DNA of 64,000 nt from Sva-07 sp963715825 (GTDB taxonomy: Bacteria; Actinomycetota; Acidimicrobiia; Acidimicrobiales; Ilumatobacteraceae), in NCBI GenBank assembly GCA_963715825.1, contig CAVQSI010000018.1, forward strand, positions 1 to 64,000, in the 5' to 3' direction. Below, piece after piece: positions 28,021-36,090 of the stretch. A program made the translations under genes and the position numbers. The notes under the pieces were generated by a model. That model was given only the letters and a program-made list of their open reading frames with translations. It was not told the DNA's origin and did not search any database. The stretch's first letter is position 1; each line of letters starts with the position of its first letter.

Positions 28021-29400
28021 TCAGCGGTGGGTGAGCTGTTCGACGATGGCTTCGACGGCGGCGAGATCGTTGGCGACGGTCTGCGTGCGTTCGGGACGTT
28101 CGAAGAGGTCGGCGAGGTGCGGTGGCAGCGACGGACGCATTCCGGTGGCCCGTTCGACGGCGTCGGGGAACTTGGCCGGGTGGGCGGTGCCGAGCGTGAT
28201 CACGGGATGGTCGTCGGCGTCGAGCCCGGTGAGCATCGACGCCGCCGCGGTGCCGGTGGCCGTGTGGGGGTCGAGCACCATCCCGGTCTGCCGGTGGACC
28301 CTGGCGATCTCGGCGAGTGTCGCGTCGTCGTCGAACGCTGCGGCGCGGAAGTGGCCGTGGAGGTACTGCTCGCGCTGGTCGGCTTCGATGTCGAGGCGGC
28401 CGGTGGCACGAAATCTGCCGAGCTGCTCTGCGGTCATGCCACCGTCGCGCCCGTTCATCTCGAACAGCAGGCGCTCGAAGTTCGACGACACCTGGATGTC
28501 CATCGACGGGCTCAGGGTCGGCACGACGTCGCGTGCGCTCATGTCGCCGTCGTTGATGAACCGGGTGAGGATGTCGTTCGTGTTCGACGACACGATGAAG
28601 TCGTCGATCGTGGCGCCCATCTCTCGAGCGATCCACCCCGACAGCACGTTGCCGAAGTTGCCCGTCGGCACGCTGAACGTGACCGGATCGGCGAACGTCT
28701 CGGCGGCGGTCACGTAGTAGACGGTCTGGGCCATCACGCGGGCCCAGTTGATCGAGTTCACCGCCGACAGTTGGTTGCGCTCGCGGAAGGCGACGTCGTT
28801 GAACATCGCCTTCACGAGGTCCTGGCAGTCGTCGAAGGTGCCCTCGACGGCGACGGTGTGCACGTTCGGTTCGTCGACGGTGGTCATCTGGCGCCGCTGG
28901 ACGTCGCTGGTCCGGCCGAGCGGATACAGGATGACGATGTCGACGTGCTCGCAGCCGACGACGCCGTCGATCGCCGCCGATCCGGTGTCGCCGCTCGTGG
29001 CACCCACGATCGTGACTCGTTGGCTTCGTTCGCCGAGGACGTGGTCGAACATCCGCCCGACGAGCTGCAGCGCGACGTCCTTGAACGCAAGCGTCGGGCC
29101 GTGGAAGAGCTCCTGCACCCACTGGCGGTGGTCGAGTTGCACCAGCGGCACCACGGCGGGATGACGGAACGTGGCGTAGGCCTCGGTGCACAACCGTGTG
29201 AGGGTGACCTCGTCGATGTCGGGCTCGACGAACGGCAGCATCACCTCGACGGCGCGTTCGGCGTAGGTCCGGGCGTTCGAGGGCGCCAGCGCCGGCCAGC
29301 GTTCGGGCACGTAGAGCCCGCCGTCGGTGGCCAGCCCGGCCAGCAGGACGTCGGCGAACCCGAGCTCGGGCGCCGAGCCGCGGGTGGAGACGTAGCGCAC
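28021..29400 (-). CDS. thrC: threonine synthase
   Basis: PLP enzyme that converts O-phosphohomoserine to threonine. The 459-residue product begins MRYVSTRG, typical of the longer enterobacterial-type enzyme, with the PLP lysine K107 in GPTLAFKDVAL. GATSGDTGSAAIDG lies near residue 145, SINWARVMAQTVYYV near 225, and SVPTGNFGNVLSGW near 250. Three bases separate it from hom upstream, so the two are cotranscribed. The homoserine kinase gene thrB, usually in this operon in actinobacteria, is not present here. Confidence 0.95.
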   Translation of the reverse strand: MRYVSTRGSAPELGFADVLLAGLATDGGLYVPERWPALAPSNARTYAERAVEVMLPFVEPDIDEVTLTRLCTEAYATFRHPAVVPLVQLDHRQWVQELFHGPTLAFKDVALQLVGRMFDHVLGERSQRVTIVGATSGDTGSAAIDGVVGCEHVDIVILYPLGRTSDVQRRQMTTVDEPNVHTVAVEGTFDDCQDLVKAMFNDVAFRERNQLSAVNSINWARVMAQTVYYVTAAETFADPVTFSVPTGNFGNVLSGWIAREMGATIDDFIVSSNTNDILTRFINDGDMSARDVVPTLSPSMDIQVSSNFERLLFEMNGRDGGMTAEQLGRFRATGRLDIEADQREQYLHGHFRAAAFDDDATLAEIARVHRQTGMVLDPHTATGTAAASMLTGLDADDHPVITLGTAHPAKFPDAVERATGMRPSLPPHLADLFERPERTQTVANDLAAVEAIVEQLTHR

Positions 29401-29403
29401 GGC

Positions 29404-30714
29404 TCAGTCGCCGATCACGCGCAGCAGTCCGCCGACGTTGCGGACCACGTCGAGGTCGCGCAGCTCGCGCACCGTGGCCTGGACGTCGGATTCGCGAGCC
29501 GAGTGCGTGATGAACACCAGCCGGGCATCGGGGCCGTTGCCCTCCTGCTCGGCAACGCGGATGCTCACGCCGTGCGCCGCGAAGACGCCGGTGACCGCAT
29601 GCAGCACGCCGGGCTTGTCGGCGACGTCGAGGCCGAGCAGATACTCCGCGGAGGTCTCGTCGATCGCACGCACGGTGACCGGCTCGAGCGAACCCAGCGA
29701 ACCGTGCGTGCCGTTGCGCAGGTTGATCGCCGCATCGACCACATCGCCGAACACCGCGCTCGCGGTCGGGGCGCCACCCGCGCCACGTCCGTAGAACATG
29801 AGCGAATCGACGAACCCGCCTTCGACGAACACCGCATTGAAGCTGTCGCGCACCGACGCCAGCGGATGATGGATCGGCACCATCGCCGGGTGCACCCGAA
29901 CGCTGATCTCGCCGGTGGCATCGTCGCGTTCGACGATGCCGAGCAGCTTGACGACGTAGCCGAGACGGTGGGCGATCGCGATCTCGGCGCCGGTGATGCG
30001 GCTGATGCCTTCGTGGTAGACGTCGCCGGCGACGACCTTGGCACCGAACGCGACCGTGGCGATGATCGCCGCCTTCGCGCCGGCGTCGAAGCCCTCGACA
30101 TCGGCGGTCGGGTCGCGTTCGGCAAACCCGAGGCGCTGCGCTTCGGCGAGCGCCGTGGCGTAGTCGGCCTCTCCCCCGCTGGCGACCGCATCGGTCATCT
30201 TCGTGAGGATGAAGTTCGTGGTGCCGTTGATGATCCCGAGGACACGGCTGATCGGTTCGCCGTGGAGGCTCTCGCGCAGCGCCCGCATGATCGGGATGCC
30301 ACCGGCGACCGCTGCTTCGAACAGCAGGTCGCGGCCGGCTGCGTCGGCGGCTGCGTAGAGTTCGGCGCCGACGTTGGCGAGCAGCTCCTTGTTCGCGGTG
30401 ACGACCGGCTTGCCGTGTGCGAGCGACTCGATGATCAGCTCACGAGCGGGCTCGATGCCGCCGATCGCCTCGACGACGATGTCGATGTCCGGGTCGGACA
30501 CCACGGCGTGGGCGTCACGGGTGAGGATCCCCTCGGCGAGCTCGACGTCGCGGGGCGCCGACAGGTTGCGCACGGCGACCCGAGTGACCTCGAGGCGAAG
30601 CCCCGTCCGGCGCTCGACGGTGGCTGCCTGCGCCTCGACGAGCTGCACGAAGGCGGCACCGACGTTGCCGCACCCGAGTACACCGATCCGGACCGTCTGC
30701 GTGTTGCTCGTCAC
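29404..30714 (-). CDS. hom: homoserine dehydrogenase with ACT domain
   Basis: NAD(P)H-dependent reduction of aspartate semialdehyde to homoserine. The 436-residue product has GVLGCGNVGAAF at residues 12-23, the KPVVTANKELLA segment near 105, and catalytic-region INGTTNFILTKM near 165 and FAERDPTADVEGFDAGAKAAI near 200. A C-terminal ACT domain (KPGVLHAVTGVFAAHGVSI, about 350-430) suggests threonine feedback control. GTG start at 30714 with TAGCCT eight bases upstream and no Shine-Dalgarno. Confidence 0.95.
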   Translation of the reverse strand: MTSNTQTVRIGVLGCGNVGAAFVQLVEAQAATVERRTGLRLEVTRVAVRNLSAPRDVELAEGILTRDAHAVVSDPDIDIVVEAIGGIEPARELIIESLAHGKPVVTANKELLANVGAELYAAADAAGRDLLFEAAVAGGIPIMRALRESLHGEPISRVLGIINGTTNFILTKMTDAVASGGEADYATALAEAQRLGFAERDPTADVEGFDAGAKAAIIATVAFGAKVVAGDVYHEGISRITGAEIAIAHRLGYVVKLLGIVERDDATGEISVRVHPAMVPIHHPLASVRDSFNAVFVEGGFVDSLMFYGRGAGGAPTASAVFGDVVDAAINLRNGTHGSLGSLEPVTVRAIDETSAEYLLGLDVADKPGVLHAVTGVFAAHGVSIRVAEQEGNGPDARLVFITHSARESDVQATVRELRDLDVVRNVGGLLRVIGD

Positions 30715-30722
30715 GGAGGTGG

Positions 30723-30728
30723 AGGCTA
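30723..30728 (-). promoter_or_regulatory. candidate -10 element of hom (leaderless)
   Basis: TAGCCT on the minus strand, eight bases before GTG 30714; the same hexamer precedes prfA. Confidence 0.45.
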
Positions 30729-30822
30729 CGGGATCGGACCCGATCGCCCATGACCCGTTCCGGAGAGGGTCCGCTGCGGCATCGCACGCAGACGTGATCT
30801 CTCGCCGTCGCCGACCGTCGGG

Positions 30823-30828
30823 TACCTT
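30823..30828 (+). promoter_or_regulatory. candidate -10 element of the DinB-like gene (leaderless)
   Basis: TACCTT eight bases before the ATG at 30837; no ribosome binding site. Confidence 0.45.
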
Positions 30829-30836
30829 GCCCGACC

Positions 30837-31406
30837 ATGGCCCCTCCCCCCAGTCTTCAACGTGCCGGTGACGGCTTCGCTGCGATCGTCCGGCTCGTCG
30901 GCGACGATCAGTGGGGACTGCCGACCCCGTGCGACGGTTGGAGCACGCGCGACGTGGTCGGCCACGTCGCATCCGGCTGTCGCATGGCAGAGACGCTGGC
31001 CGCTGGCGGGACCCGCAATGATGCGATCGCCGTACTGGGCGTCGACCATCTCGGCGACGATCCGGTCGGCTCGATCGATGCAGCGCTCGCCGCGCAGCTC
31101 GAGGCGTTCTCACACCCCGACATCGCGACACACGTGTTCCAGCATCCCGCCGGCGACATGCCGGGCGCGCAGGTCCTGAAGTTCCGAGTCGGCGATCTGC
31201 TGGTGCACCAGTGGGACCTCGCCCGAGCGATCGGTGCCGACGAGACACTCGACGCCGACCTCGTCCAGGACGTGTGGGACGGGATCTCGCCGATGATCCC
31301 GATGATGGCCACCAGCGGCGTGTTCGGCTCGGGACCGAGCGGCGACGTCGCCGACGACGCGCCGCTCCAGACCCGTCTGCTCGACGCCATGGGCCGCCGC
31401 CCCTAA
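30837..31406 (+). CDS. TIGR03086-type DinB-like (mycothiol-dependent maleylpyruvate isomerase-related) protein
   Basis: A 189-residue helical protein. LPTPCDGWSTRDVVGHVASG near residue 30 is the signature of the actinobacterial DinB-like metal-binding family, in which the histidine of VGHV and later histidines (here LVHQWDLARAIG near 122) bind a divalent metal. Family members often act with mycothiol. The reaction here is not known. Stands alone, divergent from hom. Confidence 0.8.
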   Translation: MAPPPSLQRAGDGFAAIVRLVGDDQWGLPTPCDGWSTRDVVGHVASGCRMAETLAAGGTRNDAIAVLGVDHLGDDPVGSIDAALAAQLEAFSHPDIATHVFQHPAGDMPGAQVLKFRVGDLLVHQWDLARAIGADETLDADLVQDVWDGISPMIPMMATSGVFGSGPSGDVADDAPLQTRLLDAMGRRP

Positions 31407-31413
31407 CCCCGAC

Positions 31414-31465
31414 CGTTTGGGTTGCGTTTTCGGTGACCCGGGTCACCGAAAACGTCGAGCAAACG
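31414..31465. repeat. intergenic palindromic element, copy A
   Basis: A perfect 30-bp palindrome (31425-31454, arms CGTTTTCGGTGACCC) nested between outer arms CGTTTG and CAAACG. It lies between convergent genes and may end transcription in both directions. Shares the GTTTGxGT...TTCGGTGACC core with three further copies within the next 2 kb. Confidence 0.7.
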
Positions 31466-31472
31466 TCAGTGT

Positions 31473-31961
31473 TCAGCTGGCGGCGAGTTCGTGGTGTTCC
31501 CCCACGCCGGCGACGACCGCGTCGAAACGTTGACGGTCGAGTACCGAACCCTCGCGCCGCACGTCGCGCTCGCGCACCACGATCAGCTGGTCGACCTTGG
31601 CCCAGCTCGGCCGTCCGCTGCGGTCCCAGCCGCCGGTTCCCACCGCAACGACGCCGCGACCCTTGTCCTTCGAGGTGAGCGGGACACCGGCGAGATCGTT
31701 GCCGGAGCGGCCGATGATCACGACCGGGCGGTCCTTGCCCTTGCCGGGATCGTCCTCGTACGGCACCCACGTCCACACGACCTCGCCAGGGTCGGCGTCA
31801 CCGTCGAGGTCGGGTGAGTACTCGACACGCGTGCCGGTCGCAACGCGGCGCGTGGTCGGCGCCGACTGCTTGCGCGTCTTGCCGGCGAACCGGTCGCGCT
31901 CCTTGAAGAGGGCCAGACCGGCAGCGACGAGCCCGGCGATCAACCGGCGATTGTTCGACAT
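31473..31961 (-). CDS. PemK/MazF-like domain protein, no partner antitoxin
   Basis: A 162-residue protein. After a short hydrophobic N-terminus (LIAGLVAAGLALF, residues 7-19) and a basic linker comes a PemK/MazF-like fold. GEVVWTWVPYEDDPGKGKDRPVVIIGRSG (about 60-88) has the family's hallmark order of turn, proline, arginine-proline-valine, and it ends with DRQRFDAVVAGV. No antitoxin-like gene is next to it. Such stand-alone PemK-like genes are common in actinobacteria and may not be toxins. TACGCT lies seven bases before the ATG. Confidence 0.7.
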   Translation of the reverse strand: MSNNRRLIAGLVAAGLALFKERDRFAGKTRKQSAPTTRRVATGTRVEYSPDLDGDADPGEVVWTWVPYEDDPGKGKDRPVVIIGRSGNDLAGVPLTSKDKGRGVVAVGTGGWDRSGRPSWAKVDQLIVVRERDVRREGSVLDRQRFDAVVAGVGEHHELAAS

Positions 31962-31990
31962 CCGCCCGAGCGTATTCCCCGCGCCCAGCA

Positions 31991-32122
31991 ACCACGTTTG
32001 CGTGACGTTTCGGGCGGACCGGGTCACCGAATTCCGCTCGCAAACGTGATGTGACCGGGGCAACCACGTTTGCGTGACACTTCGGGCGGACCGGGTCACC
32101 GAATTCCGCTCGCAAACGTGGT
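31991..32122. repeat. intergenic palindromic elements, copies B and C (tandem)
   Basis: Two near-identical units of about 60 bp at 31991-32049 and 32063-32122. Each starts ACCACGTTTGCGTGAC, continues TTCGGGCGGACCGGGTCACC, and ends CGCTCGCAAACGTG, so the ends are inverted repeats. They fill the gap between lysA and the PemK-like gene on the minus strand. Confidence 0.75.
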
Positions 32123-32145
32123 GGAGCCGGAGTCCGGATCGGGGG

Positions 32146-33423
32146 TCAGCCGAGGTCGGTGGCGAGCAGATCGTCGTAGGTCTCGCGGCGCACGACGAGG
32201 CGCGCCCGACCATCGGCGACGAACACCACCGGCGGGCGGGTGATCTTGTTGTAGTTCGACCCCATCGAATGGCCGTAGGCACCGGTCACCGGCATGGCGA
32301 GGAGGTCACCGACAGCGATGTCGCCCGGCACCTGCGCGCCGAAGGCGAGCACGTCGCCGGACTCGCAGTGCTTGCCGACGAGACGCGCAGTCAGATCGCG
32401 CTCGGCATCGACCGCCCGCGGCAGGAACGACTCGTACCCGGACCCGTAGAGCACCGGTCGCGGGTTGTCGCTCATGCCGCCGTCGACAGCGACGTAGGTG
32501 CGCACGCCGGGGATCTCCTTGATCGTGCCGACCGTGTACACGGTCAACGCCGCCGACGCCACGATGGCGCGGCCGGGCTCGACGCTCACCCGCGATCGCA
32601 CGCCGAGCGCGTCGCACGCGTCGAGCAGCACGCTGCCCCACTGCGAGATCGTCGGCGCCTCCTCGCCCTCGACGTAGGCGACGCCGAGGCCACCACCGAG
32701 GATCAGCTCGGGCAGCTCGAGCGGGACGGCGAAGTCGGCCATCACCTCGGCGGCCTTCGCGAACGACGACGCCTCGAACACGTTCGAGCCGATGTGGCAG
32801 TGCACGCCGACCAGCTCCATTGCCGGGGATCGGCGGGCGTGGTCAACGGCGCGTAGGGCGTCGCCGTTGGCCAGGTTGAAGCCGAACTTCGAGTCGTCCT
32901 GTCCGGTGGCGATGAACTCGTGGGTGTGCGCATGGACGCCGGGGGTGATGCGCAGCACGACGCGCGGTGCCGGGCCGACACCGGCGGCGGCCAGCACGTC
33001 GAGGCGGTCGAGCTCGTCGAAGGAGTCGACGACGATGTAGCGGACCTCGGCCTCGATCGCTTGGCGCAGTTCGCCACCGGACTTGTTGTTGCCGTGGAGG
33101 GTGCACGCGCCCGCAGGCACGCCGGCCGACATCGCCACGTGCAGCTCGCCGCCGGTGGCGACGTCGAGGAGCAGGCCCTCGTCGTAGGCGAGCTTGGCCA
33201 TCGCCCGGCACAGGAACGCCTTGGTGGCGTAGATCACCCGGTCGGGCCCGAACGCCGCGACCGCCTCGCGGCAACGGGCGCGCAGGTGCGCTTCGTCGTA
33301 GACGAAGAGCGGCGTGCCGTACTCCTCCGCCAGCGCCTCGATCGACACACCGCCGACCTCGAGCCACCCGTCGTGGCCGACCGCCGCGGTGTCGGGCAGC
33401 AGCCGCCGTTGGATCGCGCTCAC
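32146..33423 (-). CDS. lysA: diaminopimelate decarboxylase
   Basis: PLP-dependent last step of lysine synthesis (meso-diaminopimelate to lysine). The 425-residue product has the PLP lysine K68 in YATKAFLCRAMAK, LLDVATGGELHVA near 90, HGNNKSGGELR near 117, GVHCHIGSN near 205, GGGLGVAY near 245, VSVEPGRAIVA near 285, and KHCESGDVLA near 350. GTG start at 33423. It follows argS as in many actinobacteria (argS-lysA-hom-thrC order is conserved), but here a palindromic element separates it from argS. Confidence 0.95.
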   Translation of the reverse strand: MSAIQRRLLPDTAAVGHDGWLEVGGVSIEALAEEYGTPLFVYDEAHLRARCREAVAAFGPDRVIYATKAFLCRAMAKLAYDEGLLLDVATGGELHVAMSAGVPAGACTLHGNNKSGGELRQAIEAEVRYIVVDSFDELDRLDVLAAAGVGPAPRVVLRITPGVHAHTHEFIATGQDDSKFGFNLANGDALRAVDHARRSPAMELVGVHCHIGSNVFEASSFAKAAEVMADFAVPLELPELILGGGLGVAYVEGEEAPTISQWGSVLLDACDALGVRSRVSVEPGRAIVASAALTVYTVGTIKEIPGVRTYVAVDGGMSDNPRPVLYGSGYESFLPRAVDAERDLTARLVGKHCESGDVLAFGAQVPGDIAVGDLLAMPVTGAYGHSMGSNYNKITRPPVVFVADGRARLVVRRETYDDLLATDLG

Positions 33424-33451
33424 CCCCGACCCCCGACCAGGCTCGGCGCAC

Positions 33452-33508
33452 CACCGTTTGCGTGAGGATTTCGGTGACCCGCCCCACCCGGAATGCAACG
33501 CAAACGGG
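33452..33508. repeat. intergenic palindromic element, copy D
   Basis: Starts ACCGTTTGCGTGAGG, has TTCGGTGACCCG in the middle and ends ACGCAAACGGG. Lies between argS stop and lysA start. Member of the same family as copies A-C, with the most divergent right arm. Confidence 0.65.
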
Positions 33509-33523
33509 GTAGGTGACAGCGGG

Positions 33524-35254
33524 TCACATCTGCTCCGGGGCGTCGATGCCGAGCAGACCCAGGGCGTGGGCGAGCGTGCGGGCGGTGAGATCGGCGAGAG
33601 CGAGACGGCTCGACCGCAGGGGCTCGTCGGCCTTGAGCACCGGGCAGTGCTCGTAGAACGCGGTGAAGTCGGTCGCCAGGTCGTACACGTAGGTACACAG
33701 CTTGTGCGGGCTGTAGGACTCGAGCGTCGTATCGATCGCCGTCGGGTACGCGAGCAGTCGCAGTGCCAGCGCCCGCTCCTGCGGCGTGCCCACCTGGATG
33801 TCGACGCCGCGCACCGACACACGGTCGATGCCCGCCCGCCGGAAGATCGAACAGATCCGAGCGTGCGCGTACTGCAGGTACGGGCCCGTGTTGCCGTCGA
33901 ACGACAGCATCCGGTCCCAGTCGAACACGTAGTCCTTGACCCGGTCAGTGGACAGCTCGGCGTACTTGACCGCACCGATGCCGATCATGTGCACCACGGC
34001 CGCGCGCTCGTCCGCGGTGAGGTCCGGGTTCTTCTCGTCGATCGCAGCCGCCGCGCGCTCGAGTGCTTCGTCGAGCAGTTCCACGAACTTCATCGGCTCT
34101 CCCGACCGGCTGCGCAGCCGCTTGCGGTCGGTCCCGAGCACGATTCCGAACGCGACGTGCACCGCCTCACGAGGCGGCGCCAACCATCCCGCCATCTCGG
34201 CGACGGCGAACACCATCTGGAAGTGCTGCTGCTGGCCCGCATCCACGACGTACAGGATCAGGTCGGCACCGAGCCGTTCGGCCCGGTCGATCACGCACGC
34301 AAGATCGCTGGTCGCATAGTTGAAACCACCGGCGCCCTTCTGCACGATCAGCGGCAACGGGTCACCGTCCCGGTTCGTGAATCCGGGCGGGAACACCACG
34401 TCGGCACCATCGGATTCGACGAGGAGGTCCAGCGCTCGGAGCCGTTCGATCACCTCGGGCATCAACGGCTGGTAGGTGCTCTCGCCGGCGAGGTCGTCGT
34501 CGGTCAGGTGCACGCCGAGCATCTCGTAGACCGTGTTGAAGTGCTTGGTCGACAGCTCGACGAGCAACCCCCACAAGCGTTGCGTCTCGGCGTCGCCGCC
34601 CTGCAGGAGCACGACACGCTGACGCGCCCGGTCCTGGAACTCCTCCGACGCGTCGAACGCCGCCCGCGCCTCCTTGTAGAAGCCGTCGAGGTCGCCGAGC
34701 GAGAGGTGCTCGGCCGCCCGCTCCTCGCCCAGGTCGACCAGATGCTCGATCAGCATCCCGAAGGGTGTGCCCCAGTCGCCGATGTGGTTCTCACGGATCA
34801 CCCGGTGGCCGAGGAGGTCGAGCATGCGCACCAAGGCATCGCCGATCAAGGTGGTACGCAGGTGACCGACGTGCATCTCCTTGGCGACGTTCGGCGCCGA
34901 GTAGTCGACGACCACCGTCTTGACCTCGGTGGCCGGAGCGACGCCGAGTCGATCGTCACCAGCGACCTCGGCGAGATGGACGGCGAGGAACTCGGGGGCG
35001 AAGGTGACGTTGACGAACCCCGGACCGGCGACCTCGAGTTCGGTGGCCACCCCGTCGAGCGCGCCCGAGTCGATGAGCTGCTGGGCCAACTCACGCGGGT
35101 TCGCTCCGACCTGCTTGGCGAGCGGCAGCGCGCCGTTGATCTGCGCGTCGGCACGATCCGACGGACGCACGGTCGGGTCGGCGGGCTCGCCGCCGTTCAA
35201 CTCGGCGAAGACCGGCGCAAGCAGGTTCGTGATCGTGGCGAGGGGATCCGACAT
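33524..35254 (-). CDS. argS: arginyl-tRNA synthetase
   Basis: Class I synthetase charging tRNA-Arg. The 576-residue product has an N-terminal Add-1 domain (residues 1-110), the HIGH-type motif HVGHL at 128-132 in APNVAKEMHVGHLRTT, DWGTPFGMLIEHL near 155, and the C-terminal anticodon-binding domain with NTGPYLQYAHARICSI near 475. A KMSKS-like segment GTDRKRLRSRSGE lies near 372. A CAGACT element sits nine bases before the ATG. The right arm of the gene ends with the palindromic element D downstream. Confidence 0.96.
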   Translation of the reverse strand: MSDPLATITNLLAPVFAELNGGEPADPTVRPSDRADAQINGALPLAKQVGANPRELAQQLIDSGALDGVATELEVAGPGFVNVTFAPEFLAVHLAEVAGDDRLGVAPATEVKTVVVDYSAPNVAKEMHVGHLRTTLIGDALVRMLDLLGHRVIRENHIGDWGTPFGMLIEHLVDLGEERAAEHLSLGDLDGFYKEARAAFDASEEFQDRARQRVVLLQGGDAETQRLWGLLVELSTKHFNTVYEMLGVHLTDDDLAGESTYQPLMPEVIERLRALDLLVESDGADVVFPPGFTNRDGDPLPLIVQKGAGGFNYATSDLACVIDRAERLGADLILYVVDAGQQQHFQMVFAVAEMAGWLAPPREAVHVAFGIVLGTDRKRLRSRSGEPMKFVELLDEALERAAAAIDEKNPDLTADERAAVVHMIGIGAVKYAELSTDRVKDYVFDWDRMLSFDGNTGPYLQYAHARICSIFRRAGIDRVSVRGVDIQVGTPQERALALRLLAYPTAIDTTLESYSPHKLCTYVYDLATDFTAFYEHCPVLKADEPLRSSRLALADLTARTLAHALGLLGIDAPEQM

Positions 35255-35387
35255 GGTCGCACCAGTCTGCCGGATACGGCACGACGACTCACACAACGTC
35301 CACACCAGGGACTTCGTACCCTTGCGGACGCAAAAGGCAATCTCCAAGATGGCTATCAGGGAACACCCCTACCAGATTGGAGATCTG

Positions 35388-35981
35388 ATGACTGCAACAG
35401 TGGAACGATTGGACGCGCGGCTCGCTGAGGACGGCCAGACGAAGGGGATGTGGGCGTGGACCGTCCTGCGCATCCTCATCGGCTGGTCGTTCCTGTGGGC
35501 CTTCCTCGACAAGATGTTCGGGCTCGGCTTCGCGACGTGTCGCGGCGTCGGACCCGAGGGGACCGCAGCATCGAGCATCGACTTCCTGTGCGATTCGGCG
35601 ATGATCAACGGCGGGTCGCCGACGTACGGCTACCTCAACTTCGCCACCCAGGGCAGCCACACCGGCTTCCTGTTCGACTGGATGGCGCCGTCGGCGCCGG
35701 ACTCGATCAACTTCGCGGACGTCGGCTTCATGGTGGCCCTGCTGCTGCTCGGTGTGGCGCTCATGCTCGGCGTCGGGACCCGGATCGCCGCCATGGGCGG
35801 TGCGTTGATGATGCTCTTCATGTTCCTCGCCGGTGACGTGTGGCCGGAGAACAACCCGGTCAACTCGAGCCATGTCGTCGAGATGGTCGTGCTGCTCGGC
35901 ATCTTCACCGTCGGCCCCGGCCGCTTCTCGCTGCAGAACTGGATGGTCAAGACCATGCCGTTCATGAGCTGGGCGAAGTAG
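35388..35981 (+). CDS. DoxX-like membrane protein
   Basis: A 197-residue protein with four membrane helices: VLRILIGWSFLWAFLDKMFG near 25, VGFMVALLLLGVALMLGV near 115, MGGALMMLFMFLAGDVW near 138, and VVEMVVLLGIFTVGP near 165. The RILIGWSFLWAFLDK start and the HVVE segment fit the DoxX/TQO small-subunit group, quinone-linked membrane proteins. Start ATG 35388 has TTGGAG eight bases upstream and is preferred over ATG 35349, which has no ribosome binding site. A long divergent region separates it from argS, and a strong hairpin follows. Confidence 0.75.
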   Translation: MTATVERLDARLAEDGQTKGMWAWTVLRILIGWSFLWAFLDKMFGLGFATCRGVGPEGTAASSIDFLCDSAMINGGSPTYGYLNFATQGSHTGFLFDWMAPSAPDSINFADVGFMVALLLLGVALMLGVGTRIAAMGGALMMLFMFLAGDVWPENNPVNSSHVVEMVVLLGIFTVGPGRFSLQNWMVKTMPFMSWAK

Positions 35982-36021
35982 CCAATCACGCACGCACCCG
36001 CCGGTCACAACCGGTCGCGGA

Positions 36022-36053
36022 ACGGAACGGCCCCGGAATCGGGGCCGTTCCGT
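36022..36053. terminator. hairpin terminator after the DoxX-like gene
   Basis: Fourteen-bp perfect GC-rich stem with a GAAT loop, 40 bp after the stop codon and just before the end of the convergent DUF2510 gene. No U-tract; probably works in both directions. Confidence 0.65.
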
Positions 36054-36090
36054 CGCGTCGGGATCGCCAAGCCGGGTGCGGCGGAGATGA

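Noticed and set aside
28018..30753. Long plus-strand reading frame (911 codons) opposite thrC and hom
   Set aside because: Antisense shadow; the minus strand encodes both enzymes with all motifs.
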